Positions 34,052-43,427 of a stretch of DNA of 64,000 nt are shown piece after piece. The notes below the pieces were generated by a model. That model saw nothing but the letters and a program-made list of their open reading frames with translations. It made no database searches and was not told where the DNA came from. A program made the position numbers and the translations under genes. Position 1 is the stretch's first letter; each line of letters starts with the position of its first letter. The DNA comes from Sporosarcina sp. 6E9 (GTDB taxonomy: Bacteria; Bacillota; Bacilli; Bacillales_A; Planococcaceae), in contig NZ_JAGEMN010000003.1 in NCBI RefSeq assembly GCF_017921835.1, forward strand, positions 124,001-188,000. The letters run 5' to 3'.

Positions 34052-36100
34052 CTATTCTTTAAACAAACTCTTCGAATAAAGCAAACCGACAATCCCAACA
34101 ATCGTAAATAAGATTGCCCGTATTAATATCGAAACAGCACCCAAGTCGATGATGAATAACTTCAGTACGCATAATACGATTAACCCTGCGCCGATGAATT
34201 TAACATATTTCCAATCGAGTTTCCTTCCGATACTGACTGACGCAAATGCGAATGCAAACAACAAGAATGTGTGTGCCAGAAGGATAAACTCTGTATCCCA
34301 CTTATACGTATGCACAAATGTCAGGAACCATTTATTCAAAAAGATGAAGTAAACGACTTGCATAATGATTGCCAAAAGCGGGAGTTTAACACTAAATTTC
34401 GCTAGTTTGATCAAGAATTTATCTTTCATGATGGTAATAAATAAAATGGTGAGTCCAATTAAATAAAGTACTTCAACGGATAGATTGAACATGTATTTTT
34501 CAAATTCAATGTATGTCGCTAACCGAACCCCCATTGTGATCAATCCTAAAAAGAGGTATAGAATAACCGCTGAATACGCAAGGTACTTCCCTCGCGCCCA
34601 TTTCGAAAACTGGATCATGCTGCCGATTGCGACAATCATGACAAGTAAATGGATATGTTCATTTGTCGCAAAACCGATTTTAAAGTCGGATAAGGCAACG
34701 GCGGTGAGTTTCAGCAGATATACAAGCAAAATTATTTGCCCGCCAATTAAACTTTGATCGATTTTCTTTAGATCGACTTTTAAATTTTTAGGTAAAAATT
34801 GATAGGCCGTATAGTAGAGAAATCCAAGTGTCAACAACAATACAATCCAAGACAAGTTCTCCAACGACATCAAGTCATAAATCCCTGTCGCGAGAAAAAC
34901 TGCGGACCCCGCCATAATATAAATAAACGAGCTCGTTGCAATGGTTCTTTTTGTTTGATATCGAAAGCCCACCCACAAACCGGCTGCACCATTGATGAGC
35001 AATAAGATAATCTTTGTTATGCCATTATCCATGTTAAATACCAATACAAATGCACTTATTGCAAGTATCGCCACAGCGGAGAATACGCCTAACAGTAAAT
35101 CGTCTTTTTTGGAAAATGAAATCACAGAAAGTGCGATATAAAGTACTGCGAATAGACCAAATACGATTATTTCCTGATTGTACGTCAGTACTTTTATCCA
35201 CCCTAGCGCGAATACGAAATTCGAATAAATCAGCGCTTCGGTAAATACATGCCGCTCGATTTTCCCTTTCAAATAAAATACTAGCAGTAACATATGTTGA
35301 AGTAAAACAGTACCGACAATGATTGGTTCGTCACCGATTTCCCCGCTTAATACACCGTATGTCACCAATGTTAAATGGAACAGAAGAAATGAAATGTAAA
35401 AAGAAATTTTGTGTTTTTGTCTCAGCGAAACATAAAACAAAGATAAGAACAGTATTAGGATGTACGCACAAAACTGAATAGATGTCGCGCTTTCGCCTTC
35501 AAGTAAAAACGGAAGTAAGAATCCTGCGATTGCTGAAAAGATGGTGAGTGTTTCTGACTTTGTTTTCTCAGACAACCATAATCCGGCTGCAATATAAGCG
35601 ACACCGACAATAAATGCCACGATAAAACTAAAATAACCGTAGAGATGATGGGCTGCAAATGTTGTGAGAATCCCAAGCGCGATAAAACCGCCGAGCAAGG
35701 TTAGACCGAATACTTTATTCTTCTTCCCGTAGTACTTCATTCCAAAGTAATAAAGAAGACCGGTCCCAACATATCCCATCACGATTCTGACAGGATTTGT
35801 GATGAATCCGTTGTCCATGCCAACTTTCAGCCCCCAAAGGACGCCTAATAGTAAAATGAACATAAACACGCGTGGTAGCCATTGACTCAAAGCCTTCTCG
35901 AAGTCAAATTCCTTTTTCACAGGTTTCGTAACGACTACCTTTACTTGTTCACTAGGTGTTTCTAATGGTTTAAAAGGTCTTTCAGACTTCGCGACTTGTA
36001 CCGGTTTGCCCATCAACTGTGCTTGTTGTTCTTTCAACAGCTTCATTTCTTTTTCTAAATGCTCGAGCCTTTTTAGAATTTCCTGCTGATCCTCAGCCAT
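34052..36100 (-). CDS. DUF2339 family polytopic membrane protein
   Basis: A 682-residue protein with an N-terminal coiled coil (ILKRLEHLEKEMKLLKEQQA), a charged linker, and about 20 tightly packed hydrophobic helices from residue 75 to the end, the layout of DUF2339 proteins. No catalytic motif is visible. Function unknown. Strong ribosome binding site (GGAGGAGGGCG); single-gene unit. Confidence 0.85.
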   Translation of the reverse strand: MAEDQQEILKRLEHLEKEMKLLKEQQAQLMGKPVQVAKSERPFKPLETPSEQVKVVVTKPVKKEFDFEKALSQWLPRVFMFILLLGVLWGLKVGMDNGFITNPVRIVMGYVGTGLLYYFGMKYYGKKNKVFGLTLLGGFIALGILTTFAAHHLYGYFSFIVAFIVGVAYIAAGLWLSEKTKSETLTIFSAIAGFLLPFLLEGESATSIQFCAYILILFLSLFYVSLRQKHKISFYISFLLFHLTLVTYGVLSGEIGDEPIIVGTVLLQHMLLLVFYLKGKIERHVFTEALIYSNFVFALGWIKVLTYNQEIIVFGLFAVLYIALSVISFSKKDDLLLGVFSAVAILAISAFVLVFNMDNGITKIILLLINGAAGLWVGFRYQTKRTIATSSFIYIMAGSAVFLATGIYDLMSLENLSWIVLLLTLGFLYYTAYQFLPKNLKVDLKKIDQSLIGGQIILLVYLLKLTAVALSDFKIGFATNEHIHLLVMIVAIGSMIQFSKWARGKYLAYSAVILYLFLGLITMGVRLATYIEFEKYMFNLSVEVLYLIGLTILFITIMKDKFLIKLAKFSVKLPLLAIIMQVVYFIFLNKWFLTFVHTYKWDTEFILLAHTFLLFAFAFASVSIGRKLDWKYVKFIGAGLIVLCVLKLFIIDLGAVSILIRAILFTIVGIVGLLYSKSLFKE

Positions 36101-36235
36101 TTTCGCCCTCCTCCACCTAACCTATTTTATGAATACAAAAAAGATGCTACCCTACTAATTTACAAGTAGAGTAGCATTCTTCATTTTCCAACTATTACTA
36201 ATTAGTTTACCAAACATTCAATCAAACATACAACC

Positions 36236-37666
36236 TTATTCTATAGGTATATCTGTTTCGATTTGGTCTCTTTTATTATGCTTCGCTTTAATGAAGAACA
36301 ATACCGCTAAAATGACTGTTAAAACAATCCCAATAATATAAGATACATTCAAGTCTAGGTTAAATCCAATCTTCTGATTTAGAATATAGACAAATACCAT
36401 ATAGGTAATGAACAGCGCTGGTACTAGCGAAATAATGTAGTTCTTTCCTTTAATAAATAGATACATTGTCGCGATCCACAATGCAATCGCCGCAGTGGCT
36501 TGGTTCGCCCAGGAGAAGTATCGCCATAATAGATTAAAGTCAATTTGCGTCAACATTGCTGAAACTGCAAATAATGGAATCGCGATCATTAATCGTTTAA
36601 CAACTTTTGCTTGATCGATTTTTAGATAATCAGCAATGATGGAACGTGCCGCACGGAATGCTGTGTCTCCAGATGTAATCGGAAGGACAATCGCGCCTAA
36701 TACGGCAATCGTTCCACCCACAGCGCCGAGTAATGTCATTGAAACCTCATTTACCACGGAAGAAGGTGTCCCAGTTTTGATGAATTCACTCAAAGTCTGT
36801 CCATCAAGTAAGCTCATTGCAGCTGCTGCCCAAATCATAGCGATTACAGCTTCGGCAATCATCATTCCGTAAAATACATAACGGCCTTGTGATTCTTTTT
36901 GAACGGTTCTTGAAATTATCGGTGACTGTGTTGCATGGAAACCTGAAAGTGCACCACAAGTGATTGTAAAGAAAAGAATTGGGAAAATCGGCAAATTATC
37001 AGGATGCATATTTTCCAAACTCAATTCGGGAATTTTATAGTCCGAGAACAGTAATGCTATTCCAACGCCTATTGTACCAAGTAATAAAACAGCTCCAAAA
37101 TACGGGTACAGTCTACCAATTATCTTATCAATCGGAAGAATCGTTGATAGGAAATAGTATACAAATATCACAGCGATAATCACCCATAATGCAACCTTCC
37201 CATTTATTAAGAGGCTTAATAAAGAAGCCGGCGTTGTAACAAATACAGTTCCAACTAACAATAGCAGTAATAATGCAAAAATATTTACGATATGTCTTGA
37301 AAATGCGCCCAGGAACTTTCCTGCTAGTTCAGGAATATGTGCCCCACGATTTCGAATTGAAATCATACCTGTTAAATAATCATGAGTAGCCCCTGCAAAA
37401 ATTGCGCCTAAAACTATCCATAAAAATGCCACTGGGCCAAATAGCGCACCCATGATTGGACCGAATATCGGACCTGTTCCAGCTATATTTAGAAGCTGAA
37501 TCAATGCATTTTTATGTTTGTTCATTGGTACGTAGTCCACACCGTCTGCATTTGCATAAGCCGGCGTTTTTCTGGATTCGATTGGATCAAAAACTCTTTC
37601 AACAAATTTACCATAAATAAAATAGGCCGCAATTAACACAACAATCGACACTAGAAAAGTAATCAT
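36236..37666 (-). CDS. cstA: CstA family carbon-starvation / pyruvate transporter
   Basis: A 476-residue membrane protein with the CstA signatures: NIAGTGPIFGPIMGALFGP, GATHDYLTGMISIRNRGAHI, FHATQSPIISRTVQKESQGR and PITSGDTAFRAARSIIADYL. It is the shorter form of the family (E. coli CstA/BtsT have about 700 residues). CstA/BtsT proteins import pyruvate, and peptides have been proposed. The upstream LytS/LytT pair, like BtsS/BtsR with BtsT in E. coli and LytST with PftAB in Bacillus, makes pyruvate the best guess. Regulation is visible: a LytT-type site at 37813-37844 and a perfect cre box at 37696-37711. Confidence 0.88.
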   Translation of the reverse strand: MITFLVSIVVLIAAYFIYGKFVERVFDPIESRKTPAYANADGVDYVPMNKHKNALIQLLNIAGTGPIFGPIMGALFGPVAFLWIVLGAIFAGATHDYLTGMISIRNRGAHIPELAGKFLGAFSRHIVNIFALLLLLLVGTVFVTTPASLLSLLINGKVALWVIIAVIFVYYFLSTILPIDKIIGRLYPYFGAVLLLGTIGVGIALLFSDYKIPELSLENMHPDNLPIFPILFFTITCGALSGFHATQSPIISRTVQKESQGRYVFYGMMIAEAVIAMIWAAAAMSLLDGQTLSEFIKTGTPSSVVNEVSMTLLGAVGGTIAVLGAIVLPITSGDTAFRAARSIIADYLKIDQAKVVKRLMIAIPLFAVSAMLTQIDFNLLWRYFSWANQATAAIALWIATMYLFIKGKNYIISLVPALFITYMVFVYILNQKIGFNLDLNVSYIIGIVLTVILAVLFFIKAKHNKRDQIETDIPIE

Positions 37667-37695
37667 TTATCTCACACACTCCCATTTTTCACGAT

Positions 37696-37711
37696 TTGAA
37701 TACGCTTTCAT
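37696..37711 (-). promoter_or_regulatory. cre box (CcpA site) in the cstA leader
   Basis: On the minus strand ATGAAAGCGTATTCAA matches WTGNAANCGNWNNCAW at every position. It lies 30 bases before the cstA start, so CcpA would block transcription as a roadblock when preferred sugars are present. Confidence 0.8.
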
Positions 37712-37812
37712 TTTATATAAAAGAATTTATACTGAAAACATCCTTCGCTTCTATAGTTTACTAGATGCTTTCAGTTAAAAGCGCATTTCGTCGTATCATG
37801 TCGAAAATGGGG

Positions 37813-37844
37813 GCTAACGTGTACTCTTTATGAGTTAACCTGTA
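37813..37844 (-). promoter_or_regulatory. LytT-type direct-repeat site upstream of cstA
   Basis: On the minus strand TACAGGTTAAC and TACACGTTAGC, two 11-base direct repeats exactly 21 bp apart, the arrangement and core recognised by LytTR regulators. They lie just downstream of lytT and upstream of cstA; CATGAT about 10 bases further could serve as the -10. Confidence 0.7.
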
Positions 37845-37851
37845 CTGCATT

Positions 37852-38580
37852 TCATAGTTCCAGGCGTTGACGCAAGTCCTTCACGTAGTTTCGGCTAACA
37901 GAAAGCTTCTCTTCTCGGCCTTCAAGTTCTAGCTGAAAGGAGCCACTAAACCAGGGTGTTAAGCGACTCACATAATTTAGATTCACGATATAGCCTTTAT
38001 GAATGCGAAAAAAAGAAAATGCCTCTAAACGGTTTTCCAATTCTTTCAATGATAATTTCACGTCGTATTCTCGCGACCCCGTGACGATTTTCGTCACTCT
38101 TTCTTCCCGGTACATATAGATGATATCTGTTACTAAAACATAGTCGATTTCTCCGTCTGTCTCCACAGCCAATTTACCGATTTTGCTTGGTGTGTCATTT
38201 GCAGTAGGGGGCGCTAACTGCTTTTCGATTCTGTCGATTGCCTGTTTTAATTGTTCTATGTCATAGGGTTTTAGTAAATAATCAACGGCATTAATCCGAA
38301 ATGCTTCTGCCGCGAATTGCGGATATGCGGTCGCAAAAATGATAAGCGGAACTTTCTTGATTCCCATTAATGATTTGGCTACTTCCATGCCATTCATTTT
38401 AGGCATTTCAACGTCCAAAAAAACGACATCTGGTTGTAGTTGAAGCGCTTGTAAAATAGCCGTTTCGCCGTTTTCGGCTTCGCCCACAACTTGAATTTCC
38501 GGAAATTTACTTAGTAAATAGGTTAATTCTTCACGTGCATATCTTTCATCATCGACGATAAGTGTTCGAATTGACGGCAT
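37852..38580 (-). CDS. lytT: LytT/LytR-type response regulator
   Basis: A 242-residue protein. The receiver domain (1-120) has acidic DDE, phosphorylation Asp in VVFLDVEMPKMNG, and Lys in YLLKPYD. The LytTR DNA-binding domain (about 140-240) includes FFRIHKGYIVNLNYVSRLTP and LSVSRNYVKDLRQRL. ATG 38580 follows GGAGGTGAATCATTG and overlaps the kinase stop. It is expected to activate cstA through the 21-bp repeat. Confidence 0.9.
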   Translation of the reverse strand: MPSIRTLIVDDERYAREELTYLLSKFPEIQVVGEAENGETAILQALQLQPDVVFLDVEMPKMNGMEVAKSLMGIKKVPLIIFATAYPQFAAEAFRINAVDYLLKPYDIEQLKQAIDRIEKQLAPPTANDTPSKIGKLAVETDGEIDYVLVTDIIYMYREERVTKIVTGSREYDVKLSLKELENRLEAFSFFRIHKGYIVNLNYVSRLTPWFSGSFQLELEGREEKLSVSRNYVKDLRQRLEL

Positions 38581-40319
38581 CAATGATTCACCTCCAATTT
38601 TGGAATTCGAAATGAAATCTTTGTCCCTTTTCCGATTTCGCTTTCGATTTTTATTGCGCCTTGTTCGCCAAACATCATGATTAAACGACGATTGACATTG
38701 AATAGCGCTACACCTGTACCTGTTTCGGATTTCATTTGTTCATTCCCTAATCGCTGAATTCGCTCTGGATCTATTCCCTTTCCATTGTCCTCTACTTTGA
38801 TTTCAATTTCATGGTCCAGGTCTTGAACGGTCAATTTTATGATACTGTCCTTCTCCATGTCGTGGATACCGTGATGGATCGCGTTTTCAACAATTGGCTG
38901 TAATGTGAACGGCGGAATCATTTCTGTGGATAGATTATTATCTACTTCATACAGTATTGTTAACTTATCCACAAATCTAGCTTCTATAATCTCTAAGTAG
39001 GCTCTTACATGCGAAAGTTCCTGTTCCAAAGAAACTTTGGAAGCCGTCGTTCCTGTGACGTTTTGCCGTAAAAAATACGACAGTGATGTTAGCAGTTTAC
39101 GCGCTTGATCAGGATCTGTGCGGATTAAAGACACAATAATATTCATCGAATTAAATAAGAAATGCGGGCTGATTTGCGCTTGTAATGCATTAATCTCGGC
39201 TTCTTTGGCCAGTTGATAAGCATGATCCGTTTCCGCTATTTCTAGTTGATTGCTAAGTAATGAGCTCAGCCCTGAGATTAGCTCAATATTGATGTCAGTT
39301 ATCGCCTTTTTCGAAGGATAATATAATTTCATTGTCCCAATTGTTTCCCCGCGACGAATGAGCGGCGCAATGACAGCTGCGCCTAAAGGACAATTTTTAG
39401 CCTCACAATGAATGGTTCCTTCATTAACAACGCTTAACTTTCCACTTTCAATTACCCTCTTGGTTTCAACTGTTTGGATGGGGCTGTTTTCTTTGTGGTG
39501 ATCGTCAGCTATCCCGACATGAGCCACAATATGCGTTTTATCGGTAAAGGCAACAGCACTTGGCTGAAGTTCGCGGTAAAGAATATTACAGACAGCTGCA
39601 GCCGTGGCGTTGTTCATCCCTTTTCTTAGAAACCTGAGTGTTTGATTGGCAATGCGTAGTGTCTTTTGTGCTTGAAGCGCAGTCACTTTTTCCTGGTCGC
39701 TCATGACATTATGGACAATTAACAGAAATAGTGCCGCCCCAATACCATTAGCAAGAATCATCGGGATTCCGATAACTTCGACCAATGTAAATGCTTTCTC
39801 AAACGGCTTTGAAAGTAACAGGATTAGCCCCATTTGCACAGCTTCAGCAAGTGCCCCGATTCCAAAAGCGACCAGCGGCTTTATGTTCTTTCCCTTCCGG
39901 TAAAAAGCGCTAGCTACAATCCCCGCTATAATAGTGGATATGCCGCACGCAAAACCCGTAAAACCGCCTAATGTCATTCGATGAAGTCCTGCTAACAACC
40001 CTGCACCGATTCCTAGGCGATATCCACCTAAAAGGCCTGCGACGACAACACCAATTACGCGCGAATTCGCAAGTGCTTCATCCTTCGCAAGTTCCGCCGT
40101 GACGCTATTAAAGTGCAAGGTATCCGTATTGAAAGCCACTCCTAAATAAGTGCCTGCTATGCCAAATAATCCAAAGAATAAAATTGCAGTAAGTTCTTGT
40201 TTATTATCTAATTTGTCGTGTTGGACTAAGTTTTTAAAGAAGCGCAATCTGGTGAGTATAAATGCGACCGCGATAATTGTTCCGACTCTTTCCAACATGA
40301 TGATTAGTAAATCGACCAA
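38580..40319 (-). CDS. lytS: LytS-type sensor histidine kinase
   Basis: A 579-residue protein: 5TM-5TMR_LYT sensor (about 1-200, with NSRVIGVVVAGLLGGYRLGI and GFACGISTIIAG), a GAF domain (about 215-345, with CEAKNCPLGAAV), then the His_kinase/HATPase_c core (LQAQISPHFLFNSMNIIVSL with the phospho-His; VEDNGKGIDPERIQRLG). Family members sense extracellular pyruvate (BtsS) or membrane state. The start is TTG 40319, behind GAGGGAGGCG; the ATG 13 codons upstream has no ribosome binding site. Confidence 0.9.
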   Translation of the reverse strand: MVDLLIIMLERVGTIIAVAFILTRLRFFKNLVQHDKLDNKQELTAILFFGLFGIAGTYLGVAFNTDTLHFNSVTAELAKDEALANSRVIGVVVAGLLGGYRLGIGAGLLAGLHRMTLGGFTGFACGISTIIAGIVASAFYRKGKNIKPLVAFGIGALAEAVQMGLILLLSKPFEKAFTLVEVIGIPMILANGIGAALFLLIVHNVMSDQEKVTALQAQKTLRIANQTLRFLRKGMNNATAAAVCNILYRELQPSAVAFTDKTHIVAHVGIADDHHKENSPIQTVETKRVIESGKLSVVNEGTIHCEAKNCPLGAAVIAPLIRRGETIGTMKLYYPSKKAITDINIELISGLSSLLSNQLEIAETDHAYQLAKEAEINALQAQISPHFLFNSMNIIVSLIRTDPDQARKLLTSLSYFLRQNVTGTTASKVSLEQELSHVRAYLEIIEARFVDKLTILYEVDNNLSTEMIPPFTLQPIVENAIHHGIHDMEKDSIIKLTVQDLDHEIEIKVEDNGKGIDPERIQRLGNEQMKSETGTGVALFNVNRRLIMMFGEQGAIKIESEIGKGTKISFRIPKLEVNH

Positions 40320-40391
40320 AATTACGCCTCCCTCTTTGTTACAGTGTATATTATCCAATACTTTTTCGCTTTTGGGAACTTTAATTTATAT

Positions 40392-40424
40392 AAAAAACCA
40401 GCCCGTAAGCTGGGCTGGTTTTTA
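40392..40424. terminator. Terminator of the MerR/TipAS gene
   Basis: AAAACCAGCCC, loop GTAAGCT, GGGCTGGTTTTT; A and T runs on both sides. It separates the MerR gene from lytS. Confidence 0.92.
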
Positions 40425-40462
40425 CAGTATACTCGACCGACAATTCTATGGCGCTATTAAAA

Positions 40463-41185
40463 TTAGTTATTCTGCGCAAAAACCTTCATGGCATCGCGCA
40501 TAAATTCAGCAAGCCCGTCGCCAAATTGGTCGATATTCTTTGTAAATCGTTCGTCAGCGACATACATTTCACCGAGTCCTGCGAAAGCTTCTAGAGAATA
40601 GTTACCCATTTTGTTCAAAAATGTGTACCATTCTTCAATCCGCGTTTGCGCTTCTTTCGATGCTGGATCTATATGGCGGATTTCAGCTAAACCAAAGTAA
40701 ATCCGGTTCATATCCTCTCCTATTTCTGGACCAAACTGCGCAACCTTCTTGTTCGACTCATCAACCGCTTTATCACCCCAACGGTTCCTAGCCTCCTGTT
40801 CGTATGGGTTCGTACTAAAATCGAATCCTTGAAATTTCTCTTCGTTCGTCATCCTTACCTCTCCCTTCTCATGGCGAATTGTTTTCTCAATCGTATCGAT
40901 CATTTCATCCAGTTGCTTCCGTTTAGCAATGAGCATTTTTCGCTGCATGTCGAAAGCTTCCTGGCGATCAAACGATGGACTTGAAAGCAATTTCTTTATT
41001 TTCTTTAAAGAGAAGCCGAGTTCACGAAAGAACAGAATTTGTTGTAATGTTACAAGGTTTTCTTCGGAATAAATCCGATAGCCCGCTGCCGTCAAATCAT
41101 CGGGCACAAGCAAGCCGATGTCATCATAATGATGAAGTGTGCGCACACTGACACCGGCCATCTGCGATACTTCTTTCACTTTCAT
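40463..41185 (-). CDS. MerR family regulator with TipAS-type effector domain
   Basis: A 240-residue protein. The MerR winged helix lies at 1-70 (VKEVSQMAGVSVRTLHHYDD, GYRIYSEENLVTLQQILFFR), a coiled dimerisation helix at 75-110, and a TipAS antibiotic-recognition-like domain at 120-240 (NPYEQEARNRWGDKAVDESN, SLEAFAGLGEMYVADERFTK). The layout matches Mta of Bacillus and TipAL of Streptomyces, activators of multidrug exporters. Strong ribosome binding site (GGGAGGCGACT). No obvious target transporter is adjacent. Confidence 0.9.
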   Translation of the reverse strand: MKVKEVSQMAGVSVRTLHHYDDIGLLVPDDLTAAGYRIYSEENLVTLQQILFFRELGFSLKKIKKLLSSPSFDRQEAFDMQRKMLIAKRKQLDEMIDTIEKTIRHEKGEVRMTNEEKFQGFDFSTNPYEQEARNRWGDKAVDESNKKVAQFGPEIGEDMNRIYFGLAEIRHIDPASKEAQTRIEEWYTFLNKMGNYSLEAFAGLGEMYVADERFTKNIDQFGDGLAEFMRDAMKVFAQNN

Positions 41186-41250
41186 CGCGAGTCGCCTCCC
41201 TTCATTAACAACAATAAACGATGACGTAACGTGAGAGTCAAGGAAAAGTT

Positions 41251-41646
41251 CTATTTTTCTTTTTGCTCAATAGTTGTAAAAAATCTATCTACAATCGGAT
41301 AAATATCTGGTTCTGTATGATAATAGTTCCCGTTTATATGAGTATCTCCAAATTGAAAAGTTCGCACATCATTTTCGAAAAGAGTAATAGAATACCTGAA
41401 CCCGTCCCTTTTCCCTTGATCATCGTCAGGGATAAATTGAACATCTTTTATTTCACCAATAAAATCCTGAATCTTTTCATAATCAGTCGTAGCCACTTCA
41501 TAACCTGTACTACCATCCACAATTTCAATTTTAGAAACATCATTCAAATCTCTTTCATAAAATTCCCCGAAAGTTTTAGTTTCCAATCCGCATCCCGACA
41601 GTAACAGTAAAATTACTAACAATAAGGATAATCCATAAGGCTTCAT
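41251..41646 (-). CDS. Small lipoprotein, hypothetical
   Basis: A 131-residue protein with signal peptide and lipobox (LLLVILLLLSGC). The mature part contains VSKIEIVDGSTGYEVATTDY, KIQDFIGEIKDVQFIPDDDQ and FQFGDTHINGNYYHTEPDIY, similar in style to Bacillales lipoproteins of unknown function. Strong ribosome binding site (AGGAGGGGG). It lies 15 bases after the membrane-protein gene 41662-42471, a likely operon. Confidence 0.75.
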   Translation of the reverse strand: MKPYGLSLLLVILLLLSGCGLETKTFGEFYERDLNDVSKIEIVDGSTGYEVATTDYEKIQDFIGEIKDVQFIPDDDQGKRDGFRYSITLFENDVRTFQFGDTHINGNYYHTEPDIYPIVDRFFTTIEQKEK

Positions 41647-41661
41647 TACTAATACCCCCTC

Positions 41662-42471
41662 CTACTTCTTCAACCAAAAAAAGAAAATCATGGTATAGGC
41701 AAGTTTTTCTTCATTTGAAATATGGTTGCCGAAACGGATATAATTGTGAACGCCTTCCGCTTCGAATGCTGGATGCAAGGCATAAGGAAAACGGCCAAAT
41801 CGGTATTTGGCTGTCATTTTCCCGTCGTCATCTACGACATCGATATCGCCGGCCATATTATTCGCGGTGAGCTCACGCCAAACCCGATCGTTTTCATGGA
41901 ATAAAGTCCCCTTATTTTTTAACACGGATTTGGTAAGCCATTGTTCGAAATAGCCGATTCTTTTTCCGTCCCTGCTATGAAGGGTTAAAAGAAAACGGTT
42001 GCCATTGTTCCAAAAAGTAAAAGAAGCTAAAAGTTCATCTTTCATATCAAGAATGTCATACGTGGCAGGTACAATAAAACCTTCAGATAGAAATTTAATA
42101 GCGGTTAATTTACGTGCAAATGGTCGACGTTTTGACGGAATGATTTGAAACAAGGAGACACCATCAGCATTGACATTATGCATTGTCGGATAGAAAGACG
42201 GCATCCACTGCATGATCAGCTCATCAATCTTTTCAAACGCTACGTCGCTCTCGATTTCAGCCATTGTTTCATCGCTAAGGTTCTGTTGCGCATTGTTGAA
42301 AAAAAGACCAGCGATTAGTAAAGAAATTGCAGATACCCCTGAAACGATGAGCGTTTCACCATTCACCGAAAATTTTTCAAACCAAACAAAATAAAAAACG
42401 ATACAATATATGGTTGCAATACCGCTTCCGATAAAAGAAAATACCGATGTCCGCTTGTAAATTTCTTTCAT
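41662..42471 (-). CDS. Membrane-anchored hypothetical protein
   Basis: A protein of about 269 residues with two N-terminal helices (FSFIGSGIATIYCIVFYFVW and LIVSGVSAISLLIAGLFF), then a soluble domain (KLTAIKFLSEGFIVPATYDI, LTLHSRDGKRIGYFEQWLTK, FGRFPYALHPAFEAEGVHNY). Family not recognised. The start is ATG 42471, seven codons after the first ATG, because the purine-rich AGGTGAATGATGGG precedes it. Confidence 0.68.
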   Translation of the reverse strand: MKEIYKRTSVFSFIGSGIATIYCIVFYFVWFEKFSVNGETLIVSGVSAISLLIAGLFFNNAQQNLSDETMAEIESDVAFEKIDELIMQWMPSFYPTMHNVNADGVSLFQIIPSKRRPFARKLTAIKFLSEGFIVPATYDILDMKDELLASFTFWNNGNRFLLTLHSRDGKRIGYFEQWLTKSVLKNKGTLFHENDRVWRELTANNMAGDIDVVDDDGKMTAKYRFGRFPYALHPAFEAEGVHNYIRFGNHISNEEKLAYTMIFFFWLKK

Positions 42472-42512
42472 CCCATCATTCACCTCACCCATTCATCCTA
42501 TGACTATAAATA

Positions 42513-43391
42513 TCATTCAAACTTTCTTTTTCGAACCATCAAAAAGCTGAATTTCGTTTCTGATAAAATGATTGCACATAGTATCAGCACTGCTCCAATG
42601 CCCATTCTCAGCGTCAATACTTCACTTAAAATTACGACTGAAAACGCCATGCCCCAAAATGCTTCTGTTGAAAGAATGATGGCGGCTTTTGTTTCTGAAA
42701 TAAACTTTTGAGCGATTGTTTGCAGTAAAAATGCGACAGTTGTTGAAAATATTCCGAGATAAACTAATGGATATAAACCAGCTGGCTCGAATGAAAATGT
42801 AGTCTCGCCTTTTGAGAATACGACGATAAACGCTATGACTGCTGCAACCGTCATTTGGACGAGTGTAAGTAAAACTGGATCTTCATCTTCTACAAATTTA
42901 GACGTATAAAAAATATGAAATGCAAATGCGAATGCGCAACAAACCGTTAGGAAATCGCCTAGATTAATTTCAAAAGATAATTGAAGCGATAATATCGCGA
43001 CGCCGAGAATCGCTAGCATCGCACCGCCCAGTTCAAAGACATTAATTTTTCTTTTGTAAATTAAAAATCCGATAAAAGGAACAATGACTACGTTAATCGC
43101 GGTTAAAAACGCGTTTTTGGAAGGCGTCGTAAATTGTAAGCCGACCGTTTGAAGTGCGAATGCGGCGTATAAGAAGCTCCCCAAGATGGCACCTTTTATG
43201 AGTGTCTTTTTCTTAATTCCTTTTAACTTTTGATTGAAAATCAGGCATAAAATGAGTGCACCTATTAAAAACCTTCCCGCCATTAATTGATACGGCGTAT
43301 AATATTCCAATGCTACTGCACTGGCAACAAATCCACTGCCCCATATGATTGCAGTGATTGTCAGTCCAATCTCGCCAATGTACTTTCTCAT
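42513..43391 (-). CDS. DMT superfamily (EamA) transporter
   Basis: A 292-residue protein with ten hydrophobic helices in two EamA repeats (AIIWGSGFVASAVALEYYTP in helix 1; LGIFSTTVAFLLQTIAQKF and STEAFWGMAFSVVILSE in the second half). Probably a metabolite or amino-acid-like exporter; substrate unknown. ATG 43391 follows GAGGGATGAA; ATG 43415 is eight codons upstream without a site. Confidence 0.87.
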   Translation of the reverse strand: MRKYIGEIGLTITAIIWGSGFVASAVALEYYTPYQLMAGRFLIGALILCLIFNQKLKGIKKKTLIKGAILGSFLYAAFALQTVGLQFTTPSKNAFLTAINVVIVPFIGFLIYKRKINVFELGGAMLAILGVAILSLQLSFEINLGDFLTVCCAFAFAFHIFYTSKFVEDEDPVLLTLVQMTVAAVIAFIVVFSKGETTFSFEPAGLYPLVYLGIFSTTVAFLLQTIAQKFISETKAAIILSTEAFWGMAFSVVILSEVLTLRMGIGAVLILCAIILSETKFSFLMVRKRKFE

Positions 43392-43427
43392 TTCATCCCT
43401 CACAAGCTTTCTCAAATTAGCATCTAT

